64,000 bases of DNA from Paralithodes platypus (taxonomy: Eukaryota > Arthropoda > Malacostraca > Decapoda > Lithodidae): the NCBI GenBank assembly GCA_032716605.1, contig CM064545.1:9543564-9607563 (forward strand), written 5' to 3'. Each line of letters begins with the position of its first letter. The stretch's first letter is position 1. Below the pieces are notes generated by a model that saw only the letters and a list, made by a program, of their open reading frames with translations, did not search any database and was not told the origin of the DNA. A program made the translations under genes and the position numbers. Shown here in pieces: positions 1-9,620 of the stretch.

Positions 1-125
1 CCCAATGTACACAAACGGCAGGCCCCGGCCGCAATTTTTTTTTTAGCCGGCAGTTCCGGCAAACAGGACACGCGGCACCACTGTACACTCAGAAGTTTGG
101 CAACAATGCCCCACCATAATCATAT

Positions 126-300
126 TGTATTAGATTAACCTAACTTAACCTAACCTAACTTAACCTAACCTAACCTAACTTAACCTAACCTAACCTAACC
201 TACTCTAATCTAATTTAATCTAACTTTATATAACTAAAGTAACAAAATAAAAATATATAATACACCAGATCCTAATATATCCTAACCTAACCTAACTTGG
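126..300. repeat. Degenerate telomere-like (CCTAA)n tract
   Basis: Runs of CCTAA mixed with CTTAA units between about 130 and 205, fading into CTAAT variants and a second short block near 280-297. TTAGG is the common arthropod telomere unit, and this strand shows its complement. Because the array is short, mixed and followed by other repeats, it is an interstitial remnant and not a chromosome end. Confidence 0.6.
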
Positions 301-403
301 TTACAGAATACCATACACGGATTTCTGAGTGTCCCGACGCAACTCGGGTCGAAATTGATTTCATTTAATTCTAATTTATTGATTTAATTAATTGATTAAA
401 GCG

Positions 404-687
404 TGGAAAGTGTGAAAAGGAACAACTTGAGATGGTTCGGCCATATGGAACGTATGGAAAGCGAGAGAATGACTAAGAGGGTGTATGAGAGCGAGGTGGA
501 GGGACAGAGGGGGAGAGGTAGACCGAATATGAGGTGGAAGGATGGAGTGAGGAAGTACATGAACGAAGGTGGTGCTGGTTGGGGGGAGGGGCGTCGACTG
601 ACTGGGGACAGAGGTGCATGGGGGCGGTTCGTTCGTGGCCACCCCTTCGGGGATCACGGCGTCAGGCAATAGATAGATAGATAGATA
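404..687 (+). mobile_element. 5'-truncated RTE-like LINE insertion
   Basis: The 3' end of a LINE ORF2 (reading LRWFGHMERMESERMTKRV and on) followed by a (GATA)n tail. It closely matches the end of the LINE copy at 33,750-34,020. The 10-bp sequence GATTAAAGCG occurs on both sides (394-403 and 688-697), a target-site duplication showing insertion into the tRNA-like head of a SINE. The 89-codon reading frame is only the C-terminal tip of the polymerase and cannot be functional. Confidence 0.8.
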
Positions 688-697
688 GATTAAAGCG

Positions 698-785
698 TCG
701 TCTATCATCCTGATGGTCGACGGTTTGATCCCCACTGAGAGATTAGAAACATTTAGTGGCCCACGTGTATTTGTGATATATTCTC
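698..785 (+). mobile_element. tRNA-derived SINE, interrupted copy
   Basis: Continuation of the SINE split by the LINE at 404-687. It contains a pol III B-box-like stretch (GGTTTGATCCCC) and the 3' end CACGTGTATTTGTGATATA shared with the copies at 888-1,095 and 22,490-22,745. The 5' part of its tRNA-like head lies at about 385-403. Confidence 0.65.
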
Positions 786-887
786 AATATTTGTAACTCT
801 CATGCTTTGTGGGTTAGAATTAAATTAAATCAATTTCGACCCGAGTTGCGTCGGGACACTCAGAAATCCGTGTATGGTATTCTGGAA

Positions 888-1095
888 ATATGGATCCTAC
901 AACTAGGTTTGAATTGAAATATATTCGCCTAGTGGGTTTCCCTTCTCCCTAACATAAATAGGATAGAAGGCTGAGTGTCTTTTAGACTGCCGTGGTGTAA
1001 TTGATTAAAGCGTCGGCTATCGTCCTGATGGTCGACGGTTCGATCCCCACTGAGAGATTAGAAAATTTAGTGGCTCACGTGTATTTGTGATATAT
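888..1095 (+). mobile_element. tRNA-derived SINE
   Basis: A leader containing ATAAATAGGA precedes a tRNA-like head starting GCCGTGGTGTAATTGATTAA (A-box region) with GGTTCGATCCCC (B box). It ends CACGTGTATTTGTGATATA and runs into an (AT)n array. The same order recurs at 22,490-22,745 and in reverse at 21,729-21,840. The cloverleaf is poor, so this is a SINE head and not a tRNA gene. Confidence 0.65.
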
Positions 1096-1142
1096 ATATT
1101 TATATATATATATACAGTATATATATATATATATATATATAC
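1086..1142. repeat. (AT)n microsatellite
   Basis: Alternating TA with an internal ACAGTATA interruption, forming the 3' tail of the adjacent SINE. Confidence 0.85.
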
Positions 1143-1831
1143 TCTGTATATTATTGAATGGATTGTAATTTCCCTGAATCATCCCAAGAATGAACACTAT
1201 AATATAATATTTGCCATTAATTGAACTTTAAAATGTTTTGCCTGAACTAATCGAAATGTGTAAATTTGGAAGTGAATTATAATAAACTTGACATGTGAAG
1301 GTCGATAACTTATACAGGGATATTACATAAGTGGTTGAATTGAGTAATACTAATCATATATTGTAGAAAGTTTTGTTAAATAAACATATATATAGATGTT
1401 GGTAATCACAAGCTAAATAGTTATAAATAGTTATACAGGAAGCAGCAATTCAGCTATAGGAAGCTTAAACATTGAAATTAAGTGTAAAGTTAGTTGATTA
1501 ACTTAAAAAATTAAATTTTAAAAAGAACTTAAGTAGTTAATTTCGCAAATTCGAGTAAACTTAGCTTAGTTGACAAAAAACTTAACTTAACTAGTTAATT
1601 AAATTAGTTAATCGGCCTAACTCTCGTAAGTAATTATGTATTTAATGATGATTAAAATAAGGTTACTGCTGGTTGCTGGTTTATGCATTAGGTTTTTACA
1701 ATTATTGTTTTATTAGATACGGAATGACTTGAGAAAATAATAGAACTTCATACAGTGGATCTGCCTTTAGCAAATACAGTGAAGAATGTGTAACCATCAT
1801 TATAGCCTAATTTGAATATTGAAAGCCCATA

Positions 1832-1833
<2 letters not shown>
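1143..1833. other. AT-rich intergenic sequence
   Basis: No coding or repeat signature recognised. Short TTAACTTAA-type runs occur at 1,490-1,620. Confidence 0.5.

Positions 1834-1901
<68 letters not shown>
1834..1901. repeat. (AT)n microsatellite
   Basis: Pure TA dinucleotide array. The open frame across it is low complexity only. The 300 bases that follow hold nothing recognisable. Confidence 0.9.
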
Positions 1902-1903
<2 letters not shown>

Positions 1904-2204
1904 CCATCAGCAACTCCATCTACAATTGCTTTTATATATCTATCTTGAATAGCCATATTAATACCCTATCATATAATTATAATCCCTTTAAATATCATAT
2001 TTGAATTATATGATTAGATCTACACTCATAACCCCTAAGATAATTATAAATCTAACTGTACTTCCAATACCCTTGTATTAATCTGATCACACTGATATAT
2101 TCATTTAGATTATTTATACTTGAAATGTAATATTTACATGAAATGTAAACAAGTTAATGTAAACATGTACCTCCGTCAGACACTACTCACTCAGCCGGAG
2201 GCGC

Positions 2205-3077
2205 TTATTAGAAGAACCCGACAAGATCCAATAACATACATGAGTAAATTTTGCAATAAAAAATGTGAATACCGTATCTCGTGAACCGAACAAGCTGTCC
2301 AGTTTAATTTGGTGTCAATATGTTGAGCAAAGTATTATTGGACCAAATAAGTCATTGAATTGCAGGAAGTACCTTGAAATTTTGAAAGACTGAACAATGA
2401 TCGCAATGTTCTGTCTACAAGATCCCATAATTATTCAATTCACATAGAAACATAGTAAACATGAACAGGTATAATAAACATTATAGACTAGTAGTATATA
2501 ATTATGGAATACTAATAATACATGGAAGAAAATGGCAAGGGAGAAGAGAACAAATATTTAGATATAAAACAAAGACTAATGAAGTACCAATAGTTGGAAG
2601 ATGTTAATGTACATAATATATAGACTAATGAAGTACCAATAGTTGGAAGATGTTAATGTACATAATATATAGACTAATGAAGTACCAATAGTTGGAAGAT
2701 GTTAATGTACATAATATATAGACTAATGAAGTACCAATAGTTGGAAGATGTTAATGTACATAAATATAGACTAATGAAGTACCAATAGTTGGAAGATGTT
2801 AATGTACATAATATATAGACTAATGAAGTACCAATAGTTGGAAGATGTTAATGTACATAATATATAGACACTAACATTATCATAACAAACATGAATATAT
2901 CAGTATTTACATTTATCTTGCCTCTAAAATAAATTAATATATTATAATAATTTGCATCTAAGGAAGGAAGATAGTATCTTTCTGGATGTTAATAGGTTAA
3001 TCGAAGGTACTTTTATTATCCAGAGCAGTTATATTCAGCTTAGGAATGACCTGACGCTTGTCAGGTTCTTCTAATAA
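2205..3077. mobile_element. Inverted-repeat non-autonomous element
   Basis: TTATTAGAAGAACCCGACAA at 2,205-2,225 is matched in inverted orientation at 3,057-3,077 with one mismatch over 21 bases. No coding capacity is seen between. The interior carries a 49-bp tandem repeat. Its right end abuts the Academ-like transposon, so the two may share or have recombined termini. Confidence 0.55.
2572..2868. repeat. 49-bp satellite, about 6 copies
   Basis: Unit begins AGACTAATGAAGTACCAATA and ends ACATAATATAT. Copies are nearly identical apart from a short deletion in the fourth, so expansion is recent. It lies inside the inverted-repeat element at 2,205-3,077. Confidence 0.9.
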
Positions 3078-3420
3078 TAGTACAGCTTCTAAGCACACAA
3101 TTTCAGACCAATTGTTCAAATTGTGATAAAAGCACCAAACTTGGTGTATGTATACCTTGGGGTATACTAAGCAATATAAGGGGTGGACCCCAAATAAACC
3201 GACCCCATAAGGGGGTGTGGCATCAAAAACAAAATGGCCGCCCTGAAAAACTGGAAAATATAATTGGGAGGCATATCTCTCCTTCTAATATTGGGTTTCA
3301 AGTGGTTTAAAATGCTAATTTATAGTTATTTGGCACGCCTAATCCATTGGGACATATAGATAACTGATTGGATGAATATCTACCGCACATATTTTCAAAA
3401 TGGTGCAATTTTGTGTAAGA
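3074..3420. repeat. Left terminal inverted repeat
   Basis: Pairs with about 6,700-7,030 in inverted orientation. Identity is highest in the outer 50 bases and patchy inward. Confidence 0.65.
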
Positions 3421-3479
3421 AATGGCACATTTTCGAGTGCTAAATTTGACGTAACTTAACGAGTGTTATATACATGATG

Positions 3480-3511
3480 TATGAATGAATGAATGAATGA
3501 ATGAATGAATG
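3480..3511. repeat. (TGAA)n microsatellite
   Basis: About eight TGAA units between the left inverted repeat and the coding region of the Academ-like element. Confidence 0.85.
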
Positions 3512-3595
3512 GTTTATTTCGGAATATCAATATACATCGAGCTATGAATAAATAATAATTGGCAAATACTAATAATCATCTTCTATGAGAACACT

Positions 3596-6562
3596 ACCAG
3601 CACTACAAGGATACGACCCTTGCCATCAGCGTACACAGAAGTTCCACCGGCTGGTCTAGATGGCACAGAGTATCACGTTCCACAAGTACAAGGTGACATG
3701 CGTCCTGGGGCTGACGTTGTCGTCGCTACCTTGGAAGAGGAAGATGCATGGATAGAGAACCTACACAAACACCTTGACCAAGCACAGATGGACACAGATG
3801 CCAACCTTTCATGGGCTGCTTATCACGGATCAAAAGTAACATCAGCTGTCCAACCAAAATGCATCAATGCCTTGTTGCCACTCTTCCACGAAAAGGTTCG
3901 TACTGTAGCCATGGTGCGTCATTCTATGACTCTCGTTTCGTAGGCCATACAGCATCTCAATCCAGGACAGATTCCTGTTATTACTGTGGACCAACCACTA
4001 TATGCACTGACCAAGCAGATACAGTGGCGGTGGCCTGAGTCATTTGGAGAAAACAGATTTGTTGTTATTCTTGGAGGCTTACACATTGAGATGGCGTTGT
4101 ATCAGATGCTAGGTGACTGGCTTGAAGGCAGTGACTGGTCGAGTGCTCTGGTGGAAGCAAACGTCACAACACCAGGCAGAGCACAATCCATGATGGGCGG
4201 TGGACATGTCACACGAACAAGATGGGCACACCAAGTAACAGTGGCTACACTCAGTCTCTTGAAGCGGAGTGCCTACACCATGTACACTGATGGAGTCTCC
4301 AACGAAGACGATGTGCTTCCATATGACGAATGGAGCAAGACACAATCAGAACGGCATCCACAGTTCTTGTACTGGAGTATGACTATATCACTCCAACTAT
4401 TGGTACTGCAGTTCGTGAAAGCGCTGCGGCAAGGCAACTTTGACCTCTACGTACAGACGCTGGGGAAGTTGATTCCATGGTTGTTTGCAATGGATCGTAC
4501 ACACTACTCAAGGTGGCTGCCAGTCCATGTCAGGGATATGCTCCAGCTGAAAGACGCACATCCGAGCATTCACAGCCAGTTCACACAGGGACACTTCACC
4601 GTGCAGAAAACTCAAAACGCCTTCTCATCAATTGCCCTTGACCAAAACTATGAACAGCTAAACGAGTTCATTAAGGGAGATGGAGGTGCAGTGGGGTTGA
4701 CGGAGAATCCAGCTGCTCTGCTGAGGTGGATGGTTGCCGGTTCGGAAGTCGCAAGACTGATAAATGAGTTTGATGAACATCATGCCAAGCAGGCTGCTGG
4801 AAAGCACCACGAGCAATCACTAGGCTTACAAAATGAGTTCAAACGAGATGTGTGTGAGCTGCAAGGAATCATGCAGGGCATGGGCAACCCATTCACTGAT
4901 GACGGGGAAGTTTTGGTCACGCTCGACACCAAACTAGTGATGGACCACTCAGTGGTTCAGACTCTACGAACAGTAGAAAATCTTGGTCAGACAAAGTACA
5001 GCAAATTTGTGGAGGAACGACTGGTTCGGTGTGAGCAACCACTTTCAAACACCATACAGAAGAACAACCTGGCACTCTTTGGGACACCAAAGAAACATGT
5101 CCCCAGCAGAGTCAGTAATCAGGTGGCTTCTCTCAAGGCGAACTGTGCTCTATTTTCCCAGCTGTATATTTCGTGCCAGTCAAGGAGTGGAAACCTTACC
5201 GAGTTCTTTGCCCACAAAAACCAGGCATGCCCTCCATCACTGTCGAATATGGGAAAACTGAGACATGGTAAAATGTCGGATCTGGTTCCAATGCCTTCAG
5301 ACCATCAAGCCTGGCAAGGTCATTCCTGATTCTGACCCAGTTGCAGAAGCTGAGGTGCTGGATGGTGCTGCACTTGTACACATGCTGCCACCTAAAGATG
5401 TCAAGACCAACTTCAATGAATATGCCAAGTGCATATTTATGCCTTACATTCGACGTCTTGAGAAGGTTCGAAGACTAGACGTGGTCTGGGACCGTTACAT
5501 AAAGGACAGTCTCAAGCAGAGCACACGAGAAAGCAGAGGTACTGGACAACGCAGAAGAGTTCTGGCAACCACACCACTTCCAACCAATTGGCAGTCATTC
5601 CTACAAGTGGATGCAAACAAAGAAGAGCTTTTCCTGCTATTGTCGGAATACATCGCAGAAGAAACACCACCCGAGGGGAAGCACTTAGTGTCAACATTCG
5701 ATACGCATGTTAAATGCACACCAGCTGACATGGACACAACACAGCTGGAACCATGCACACACGAGGAGGCAGATACTCGGATTCTGAACCATGTAGCTGA
5801 CTGCGTGGCCCAAGGTTACAGGACAGTTACAATACGCACGACAGACACTGACGTAGTGGTACTACCTGTTGCAGCAGTCCTCGATCTGGATATAGCAGAG
5901 CTCTGGGTCGCCTTTGGCACAGGGAAGACATTTCGGTATATAGGGGCCCACACAATCGCATCAAATCTGGGACACAGAAAGGCAGCAGCTTTGCCTTTAT
6001 TCCATTGCCTAACAGGGTGTGACACAACCTCATCGTTTGCAGGACATGGAAAGAAAAGATGCTGGGATGCGTGGAATATCTGTGACTCTCTGACAGACTC
6101 TCTCCTCAATCTTGCGAAAGCACCTGTTACCCTGGACTCGTCGGATCTGCAAACCATCGAGAAATACGTTGTACTTCTATACAACAGAACATGCGGACTG
6201 GAAACTGTGAACGAAGCAAGGAAACATCTTTTCGCACAGGGGTCAAGATCACTGGAAAACATTCCCCCAACTGAGGCAGCACTCTTGGAACACTGAAAGC
6301 GAGTTACGTACCAAGGTGGATACATATGGGGACAGATCCTCACACTCGTCCCTGTTCTGCCAAAGGCAAGTGATTGGGGGTGGACTATGACAGAACATGG
6401 TTGGTATCCACACTGGACAGCACTACCGGAGGCATCGCGGGCTTGTCAAGAACTCATACGCTGTGGGTGCAAGAAAACATGCACATGGACTCAGCAAGTG
6501 CAAGAAAAATGAACTCAACTGCACAGAGCTTTGTGGCTGCCAAGGTGGATGTGTGCACTAAC
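3596..6562 (+). pseudogene. Transposase-like protein with XPG-type nuclease domain (broken)
   Basis: One coding region with a stop at 3,941-3,943 (same frame resumes), a frameshift near 5,285, a stop at 6,294-6,296 and a frameshift near 6,505. Conserved landmarks in order are PSAYTEVPP near the start, DQPLYALTKQIQW (about 3,990), GGLHIEM (about 4,075), GDGGAVGLTENPAALLRWM (about 4,680), and HEEADTR (5,760). Next come RTTDTDVVVL (5,839) and LTGCDTTSSF followed by GHGKK (about 6,008). The last three resemble the acidic I-region and helix-hairpin-helix of FEN1/XPG nucleases. After the second stop the frame reads YQGGYIWGQ and then a Cys-rich segment (CGCKKTC, CTELCGCQGGC). The family is, from memory, widespread in cnidarians and crustaceans. 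The usual N-terminal half is absent upstream of 3,596 and is what the element at 47.8-51.1 kb encodes. It cannot make a full protein. Confidence 0.65.
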
Positions 6563-6699
6563 TATTTACTGTGAGTATTCACACATGGTTCACAATATTT
6601 TGATCTCATTTCGAACTCTGGTTATTTGCTGTATAAGTTCAACAATAAAAGATGAGTTCTTTCCAACGATAGAGTTTGTTTTGTTGAATTTCTTCATTT

Positions 6700-7030
6700 A
6701 AATCAAAATGGACGCCATTTTGAAAATATGCAAATTAAAGTTTTGCAATCAATCAGCCTTACGCATTAATGTATCCAGAATACCTAAAGGCCATATTCTA
6801 GTATTTTAAGCCATTCAAAAATGAAAATTGGAAGTGTATATGGGTTGCTACAGATATTTTTCAGTATTTAATGGCGCCCATTTTCTTTTTGGTGCCACAC
6901 CGCATTATCATCCAGATTTGGTTGGGTTCCACCCCTTATTTCATTTAATATATATCAAAGTGTACATGGACCAAATCTGTTGCTTTTATCACAATTTGAA
7001 CAATACATTTGCTTAGAAGCTGTACTATAA
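6700..7030. repeat. Right terminal inverted repeat
   Basis: Inverted partner of about 3,074-3,420. It ends GCTTAGAAGCTGTACTATAA. Confidence 0.65.
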
Positions 7031-7278
7031 TGGCCAACTGTCTGTATCTCGCGAATGTTAATTAAACAAAATCCCCAGGGTCAGTGCTGACTCAAACCTT
7101 CACACTCATGCTCACACCCTCCTCCCTCTCAGAGAGTCTGACAGCACTCTTATTATTTTAGTCTACGAGATGGGAAGTACCGTACTTAGTTCCCCCTTTT
7201 CTCCCTTCACCCCCATGTCACTCTTATGAATTTTTTAACTTACAGTACCTCAATATTTAGTATTCACTTGTACTATAT

Positions 7279-7283
<5 letters not shown>
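7031..7283. other. Intergenic sequence
   Basis: No coding or repeat signature beyond pyrimidine-rich stretches. Confidence 0.4.
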
Positions 7284-7340
<57 letters not shown>

Positions 7341-7345
7341 TATAT
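7284..7345. repeat. (AT)n microsatellite
   Basis: TA array bounding the left arm of the Penelope-like palindrome. A matching array bounds the right arm at 8,683-8,733. Confidence 0.9.
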
Positions 7346-7581
7346 TTTTTTTTTCTTTCAGGCAGGTGAGATTAAAATAAAAGGCACAGTTTGCATTATT
7401 GAGTTTTTTATTGATACTCTCAATTTTTCGTATAGTTTTTCTGGTATTTTCAGGAAGTTGGTAAAGGAGGTTTGCAAATGGTTCCGACGTTTCAATGGGC
7501 GCAGCCATCATTATCAAGGAGAAGTGAAGTTAGAAGGTGATAAGTCGAGTTTATATAGGCGATACAAGATCAAGAAAGGGA

Positions 7582-8046
7582 TTATTGTGTGCTAGCTGCA
7601 CGCTGGTTGGCTAACCTAAGACTAGCTCTGGTAGGCTGGCCGGACGCAGGAGTGGGCGGGGCCTCTGCATCGTTCATCTGCGTATGTGGAGGGGGCATTC
7701 CTTGGGGCATCATAAGGGGCCTTGCTGTGGAAGGGCGTGCCGAGGGTAGGATCTGGCTGTATTCCGCTTGTGTGTTTAAAGTAGGTTGGTATGTTTGTAT
7801 ATATATAGCTTCAAGAATGAATAGGCGGCGTGAGTCTATTTCTTTATCAAGAATGGAGGTGTGTTTATCTAAGTCGGGTCTGGTGAGTTCCTGATGGTGT
7901 GGGGATGTGTGGTAGTGGTCCTTGATAGCTCCGGCTTGAAGGTGGAAGGTAAGGCGACGTGACAGACGAGTCCTTGTCAAACCGACATAAGTGTGAGGTC
8001 CACAGTCCTCACACTTATGTCGGTTTGACAAGGACTCGTCTGTCAC
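7582..8046 (-). pseudogene. GIY-YIG endonuclease fragment of PLE (left arm)
   Basis: The minus strand reads CEDCGPHTYVGLTRTRLSRR, a GIY-YIG-type core, followed by a helical stretch (KEIDSRRLFILEAIYIQTYQPTLNTQ) and a Pro-rich tail. The domain would nick target DNA for a Penelope-like reverse transcriptase. The upstream polymerase is absent, because the palindrome centre cuts the protein just before the domain. It is a fragment. Confidence 0.7.
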
Positions 8047-8423
8047 GTCGCCTTATCTTCCACCTTCAAGCCGGAGCTATCAAGGACCACTACCACACAT
8101 CCCCACACCATCAGGAACTCACCAGACCCGACTTAGATAAACACACCTCTATTCTTGATAAAGAAATAGACTCACGCCGCCTATTCATTCTTGAAGCTAT
8201 ATATATACAAACATACCAACCTACTTTAAACACACAAGTGGAATACAGCCAGATCCTACCCTCGGCACGCCCTTCCACAGCGAGGCCCCCCATGATGCCC
8301 CCAGGAATGCCCCCTCCACATACGCAGATGAAAGATGCAGAGGCCCTACCCACTCCTGCGTCCGGCCAGCCTACCAGAGCTAGTCTTAGGTTAGCCAACC
8401 AGCGTGCAGCTAGCACACAATAA
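7959..8423 (+). pseudogene. GIY-YIG endonuclease fragment of PLE (right arm)
   Basis: Mirror copy of the left-arm fragment on the plus strand, differing by a few substitutions (for instance PPMMPPGMP against PLMMPQGMP). The authentic PLE part begins near 8,008; the first 15 or so codons cross the palindrome centre. Confidence 0.7.
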
Positions 8424-8487
8424 TCCCTTTCTTGATCTTGTATCGCCTATATAAACTCGACTTATCACCTTCTAACTTCACTTCTCC

Positions 8488-8678
8488 TTGATAATGATGG
8501 CTGCGCCCATTGAAACGTCGGAACCATTTGCAAACCTCCTTTACCAACTTCCTGAAAATACCAGAAAAACTATACGAAAAATTGAGAGTATCAATAAAAA
8601 ACTCAATAATGCAAACTGTGCCTATTATTTTAATCTCACCTGCCTGAAAGAAAATATCCTCCCTGGCTACACTAATAT

Positions 8679-8680
<2 letters not shown>
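8488..8680 (+). pseudogene. PLE N-terminal fragment
   Basis: Start of a PLE frame (MMAAPIETSEPFANLLYQL, then NTRKTIRKIESINKKLNNAN) related to the N-terminus at 18,719. It is cut by the (AT)n array. The mirror copy is at 7,350-7,517 on the minus strand. Confidence 0.65.

Positions 8681-8682
<2 letters not shown>

Positions 8683-8733
<51 letters not shown>
8683..8733. repeat. (AT)n microsatellite
   Basis: TA array terminating the right arm of the PLE palindrome. Confidence 0.9.
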
Positions 8734-8734
<1 letters not shown>

Positions 8735-8869
8735 TGTATATGTAATTTACTCAGTTTTTCCTTATACTCTAATACCGGTACTGCATATATTATTGAAATA
8801 TATCAAATAACCAAGACGCCACGGTTATAAAAGAAAGCTGTAAGTCCCCGGCATTCTTATTTCACTATA

Positions 8870-9110
8870 AATATATATTATGAAGAATACCGTACGCGAA
8901 CAATAGGGAATGTCCCTGGAGAAACTCTGAGCAGGAGACAAAGGAAAGCTTCAGACTCAGAGACAAGGCAAAAATTCACCAAGAAAAATATGACAAGGTA
9001 GAAAAAAGGAAAATAAGTTGTAGGTGTGCAAGTAACAGTAATATTGAAGTGGTATGAACAAAGAGCTGTAATATGGTGTGTGTGTGTGTGTTTATTTTCG
9101 TTGCGTGCGT
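8870..9110. repeat. Unclassified dispersed repeat, copy 1
   Basis: Shares an ordered series of blocks with 31,140-31,390: GAATRCCGT, GAGAAACTCTGAG, GAAAATATGA, GCAA..AACRGTAATATGAA, GTGAACAAA, and GTG-rich sequence. No coding potential seen. Both copies precede long unannotated stretches. Confidence 0.45.
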
Positions 9111-9138
9111 ATACTCTTTATCTGGGAATGAACACTTT

Positions 9139-9140
<2 letters not shown>

Positions 9141-9174
<34 letters not shown>

Positions 9175-9212
9175 TGTATATATTATATATATACATACAT
9201 ATATATATATTC

Positions 9213-9256
<44 letters not shown>
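9141..9256. repeat. (AT)n microsatellite with TACTGTATA interruptions
   Basis: Several TA arrays separated by ACTGTATATTAT. The right side abuts the truncated end of a PLE. Confidence 0.85.
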
Positions 9257-9257
<1 letters not shown>

Positions 9258-9382
9258 AGTAAAGCCAGGTAATAAATTTTCTTTAATACATAGGTTGAAA
9301 GAAATGGCAATTTCTGCGTTGGAAATTTTATTATTCAAAGTTTCCAGGTCTCTGATGAGTTTTCGCTGGGTGGCAGGAAGTA
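9258..9382 (-). mobile_element. PLE-1 distal end (N-terminal piece of its 3' pseudo-LTR)
   Basis: The minus strand encodes the PLE start region (PATQRKLIRDLETLNNKISN). It is contiguous with the PLE sequence resuming at 15,105, and the CR1 LINE inserted between them duplicated GAAGTA (9,377-9,382 and 15,105-15,110). Confidence 0.8.
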
Positions 9383-9422
9383 CAAAGGAGTACAAAGGAG
9401 TACAAAGGAGTACAAAGGAAAT
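9383..9422 (-). repeat. LINE-A 3' decamer tail
   Basis: CAAAGGAGTA repeated about four times (plus strand), the simple-repeat 3' terminus in place of poly-A. It matches the tail of the second copy at about 62,160-62,196. Confidence 0.8.
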
Positions 9423-9620
9423 CAAGCAACAACAGATCCAGTGACCCTTCTAGGTTGCTTGTCCTCCAAAACACTGAGGATCAAGTGTCCAAACAGTGGT
9501 TTAGAGTGGGTAAGGGAACATTGGAAAGGGAATTACTGCCCTGGAACTAATGTCCGTGGCAGGATTAGGAAGTTAGTAGGGGACAGATGGGTTAGTAACT
9601 GAGGGGGGGATAAAATAAAG

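Larger units (their letters stand above)
303..888. repeat. Inverted-repeat arms flanking a SINE
   Basis: About 70 bases at 303-375 reappear as near-perfect reverse complement at about 818-888 (core GTCCCGACGCAACTCGGGTC). Between the arms lie the tRNA-like part of a SINE and a LINE fragment. A diverged relative of the same sequence occurs at about 22,490-22,590, so the arm is itself part of a dispersed repeat. The arrangement could be a foldback element or two opposed copies. Confidence 0.65.
3074..7030 (+). mobile_element. Academ-like DNA transposon, decayed
   Basis: Outer ends match as inverted repeats: AGTACAGCTTCTAAGCA near 3,078 and its reverse complement near 7,010. Similarity continues inward for roughly 330 bases, including shared TTGTTCAAATTGTGATAAAA, AAGGGGTGGA, GTGTGGCA and ATTTTCAAAATGG blocks. 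Between lies one broken gene (3,596-6,562) for a large protein with an XPG-like nuclease domain and a Cys-rich tail. A large transposase plus XPG nuclease plus Cys8 finger is the layout described for Academ transposons. Assignment to that superfamily is inference from memory and needs a database search. Confidence 0.6.
7350..8655. mobile_element. Penelope-like element termini as a 1.3-kb palindrome
   Basis: Two arms of about 648 bases (7,350-7,997 and 8,008-8,655) are near-perfect reverse complements around a 10-base centre. Each arm, read outward, holds the C-terminal GIY-YIG region of a PLE, a short spacer with a hammerhead-like motif, and the N-terminal start of the PLE frame (MMAAPIETSEPFANLLYQL), then enters (AT)n. 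This is the content of a PLE pseudo-LTR, duplicated head to head. The family differs from the PLE at 15-21 kb. Confidence 0.8.

Noticed and set aside
126..300. A chromosome end
   Set aside because: Units are mixed and degenerate, the tract is under 200 bases, and repeats continue on the other side.
988..1062. A functional tRNA gene
   Set aside because: A and B boxes are present but the acceptor and anticodon stems do not pair; the sequence is dispersed as a SINE.
1819..2004. Tyr/Ile repeat peptides across TA arrays (also near 7,280, 9,100, 21,560 and 25,000)
   Set aside because: Pure translation of (AT)n microsatellites.
2572..2868. CRISPR-like array (also 47,320-47,665)
   Set aside because: Units are contiguous tandem copies with no unique spacers, and the context is eukaryotic.
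7589..8416. Frames reading across the PLE palindrome centre as a continuous protein
   Set aside because: The palindrome joins opposite strands of the same sequence; the first residues are antisense of the same domain.
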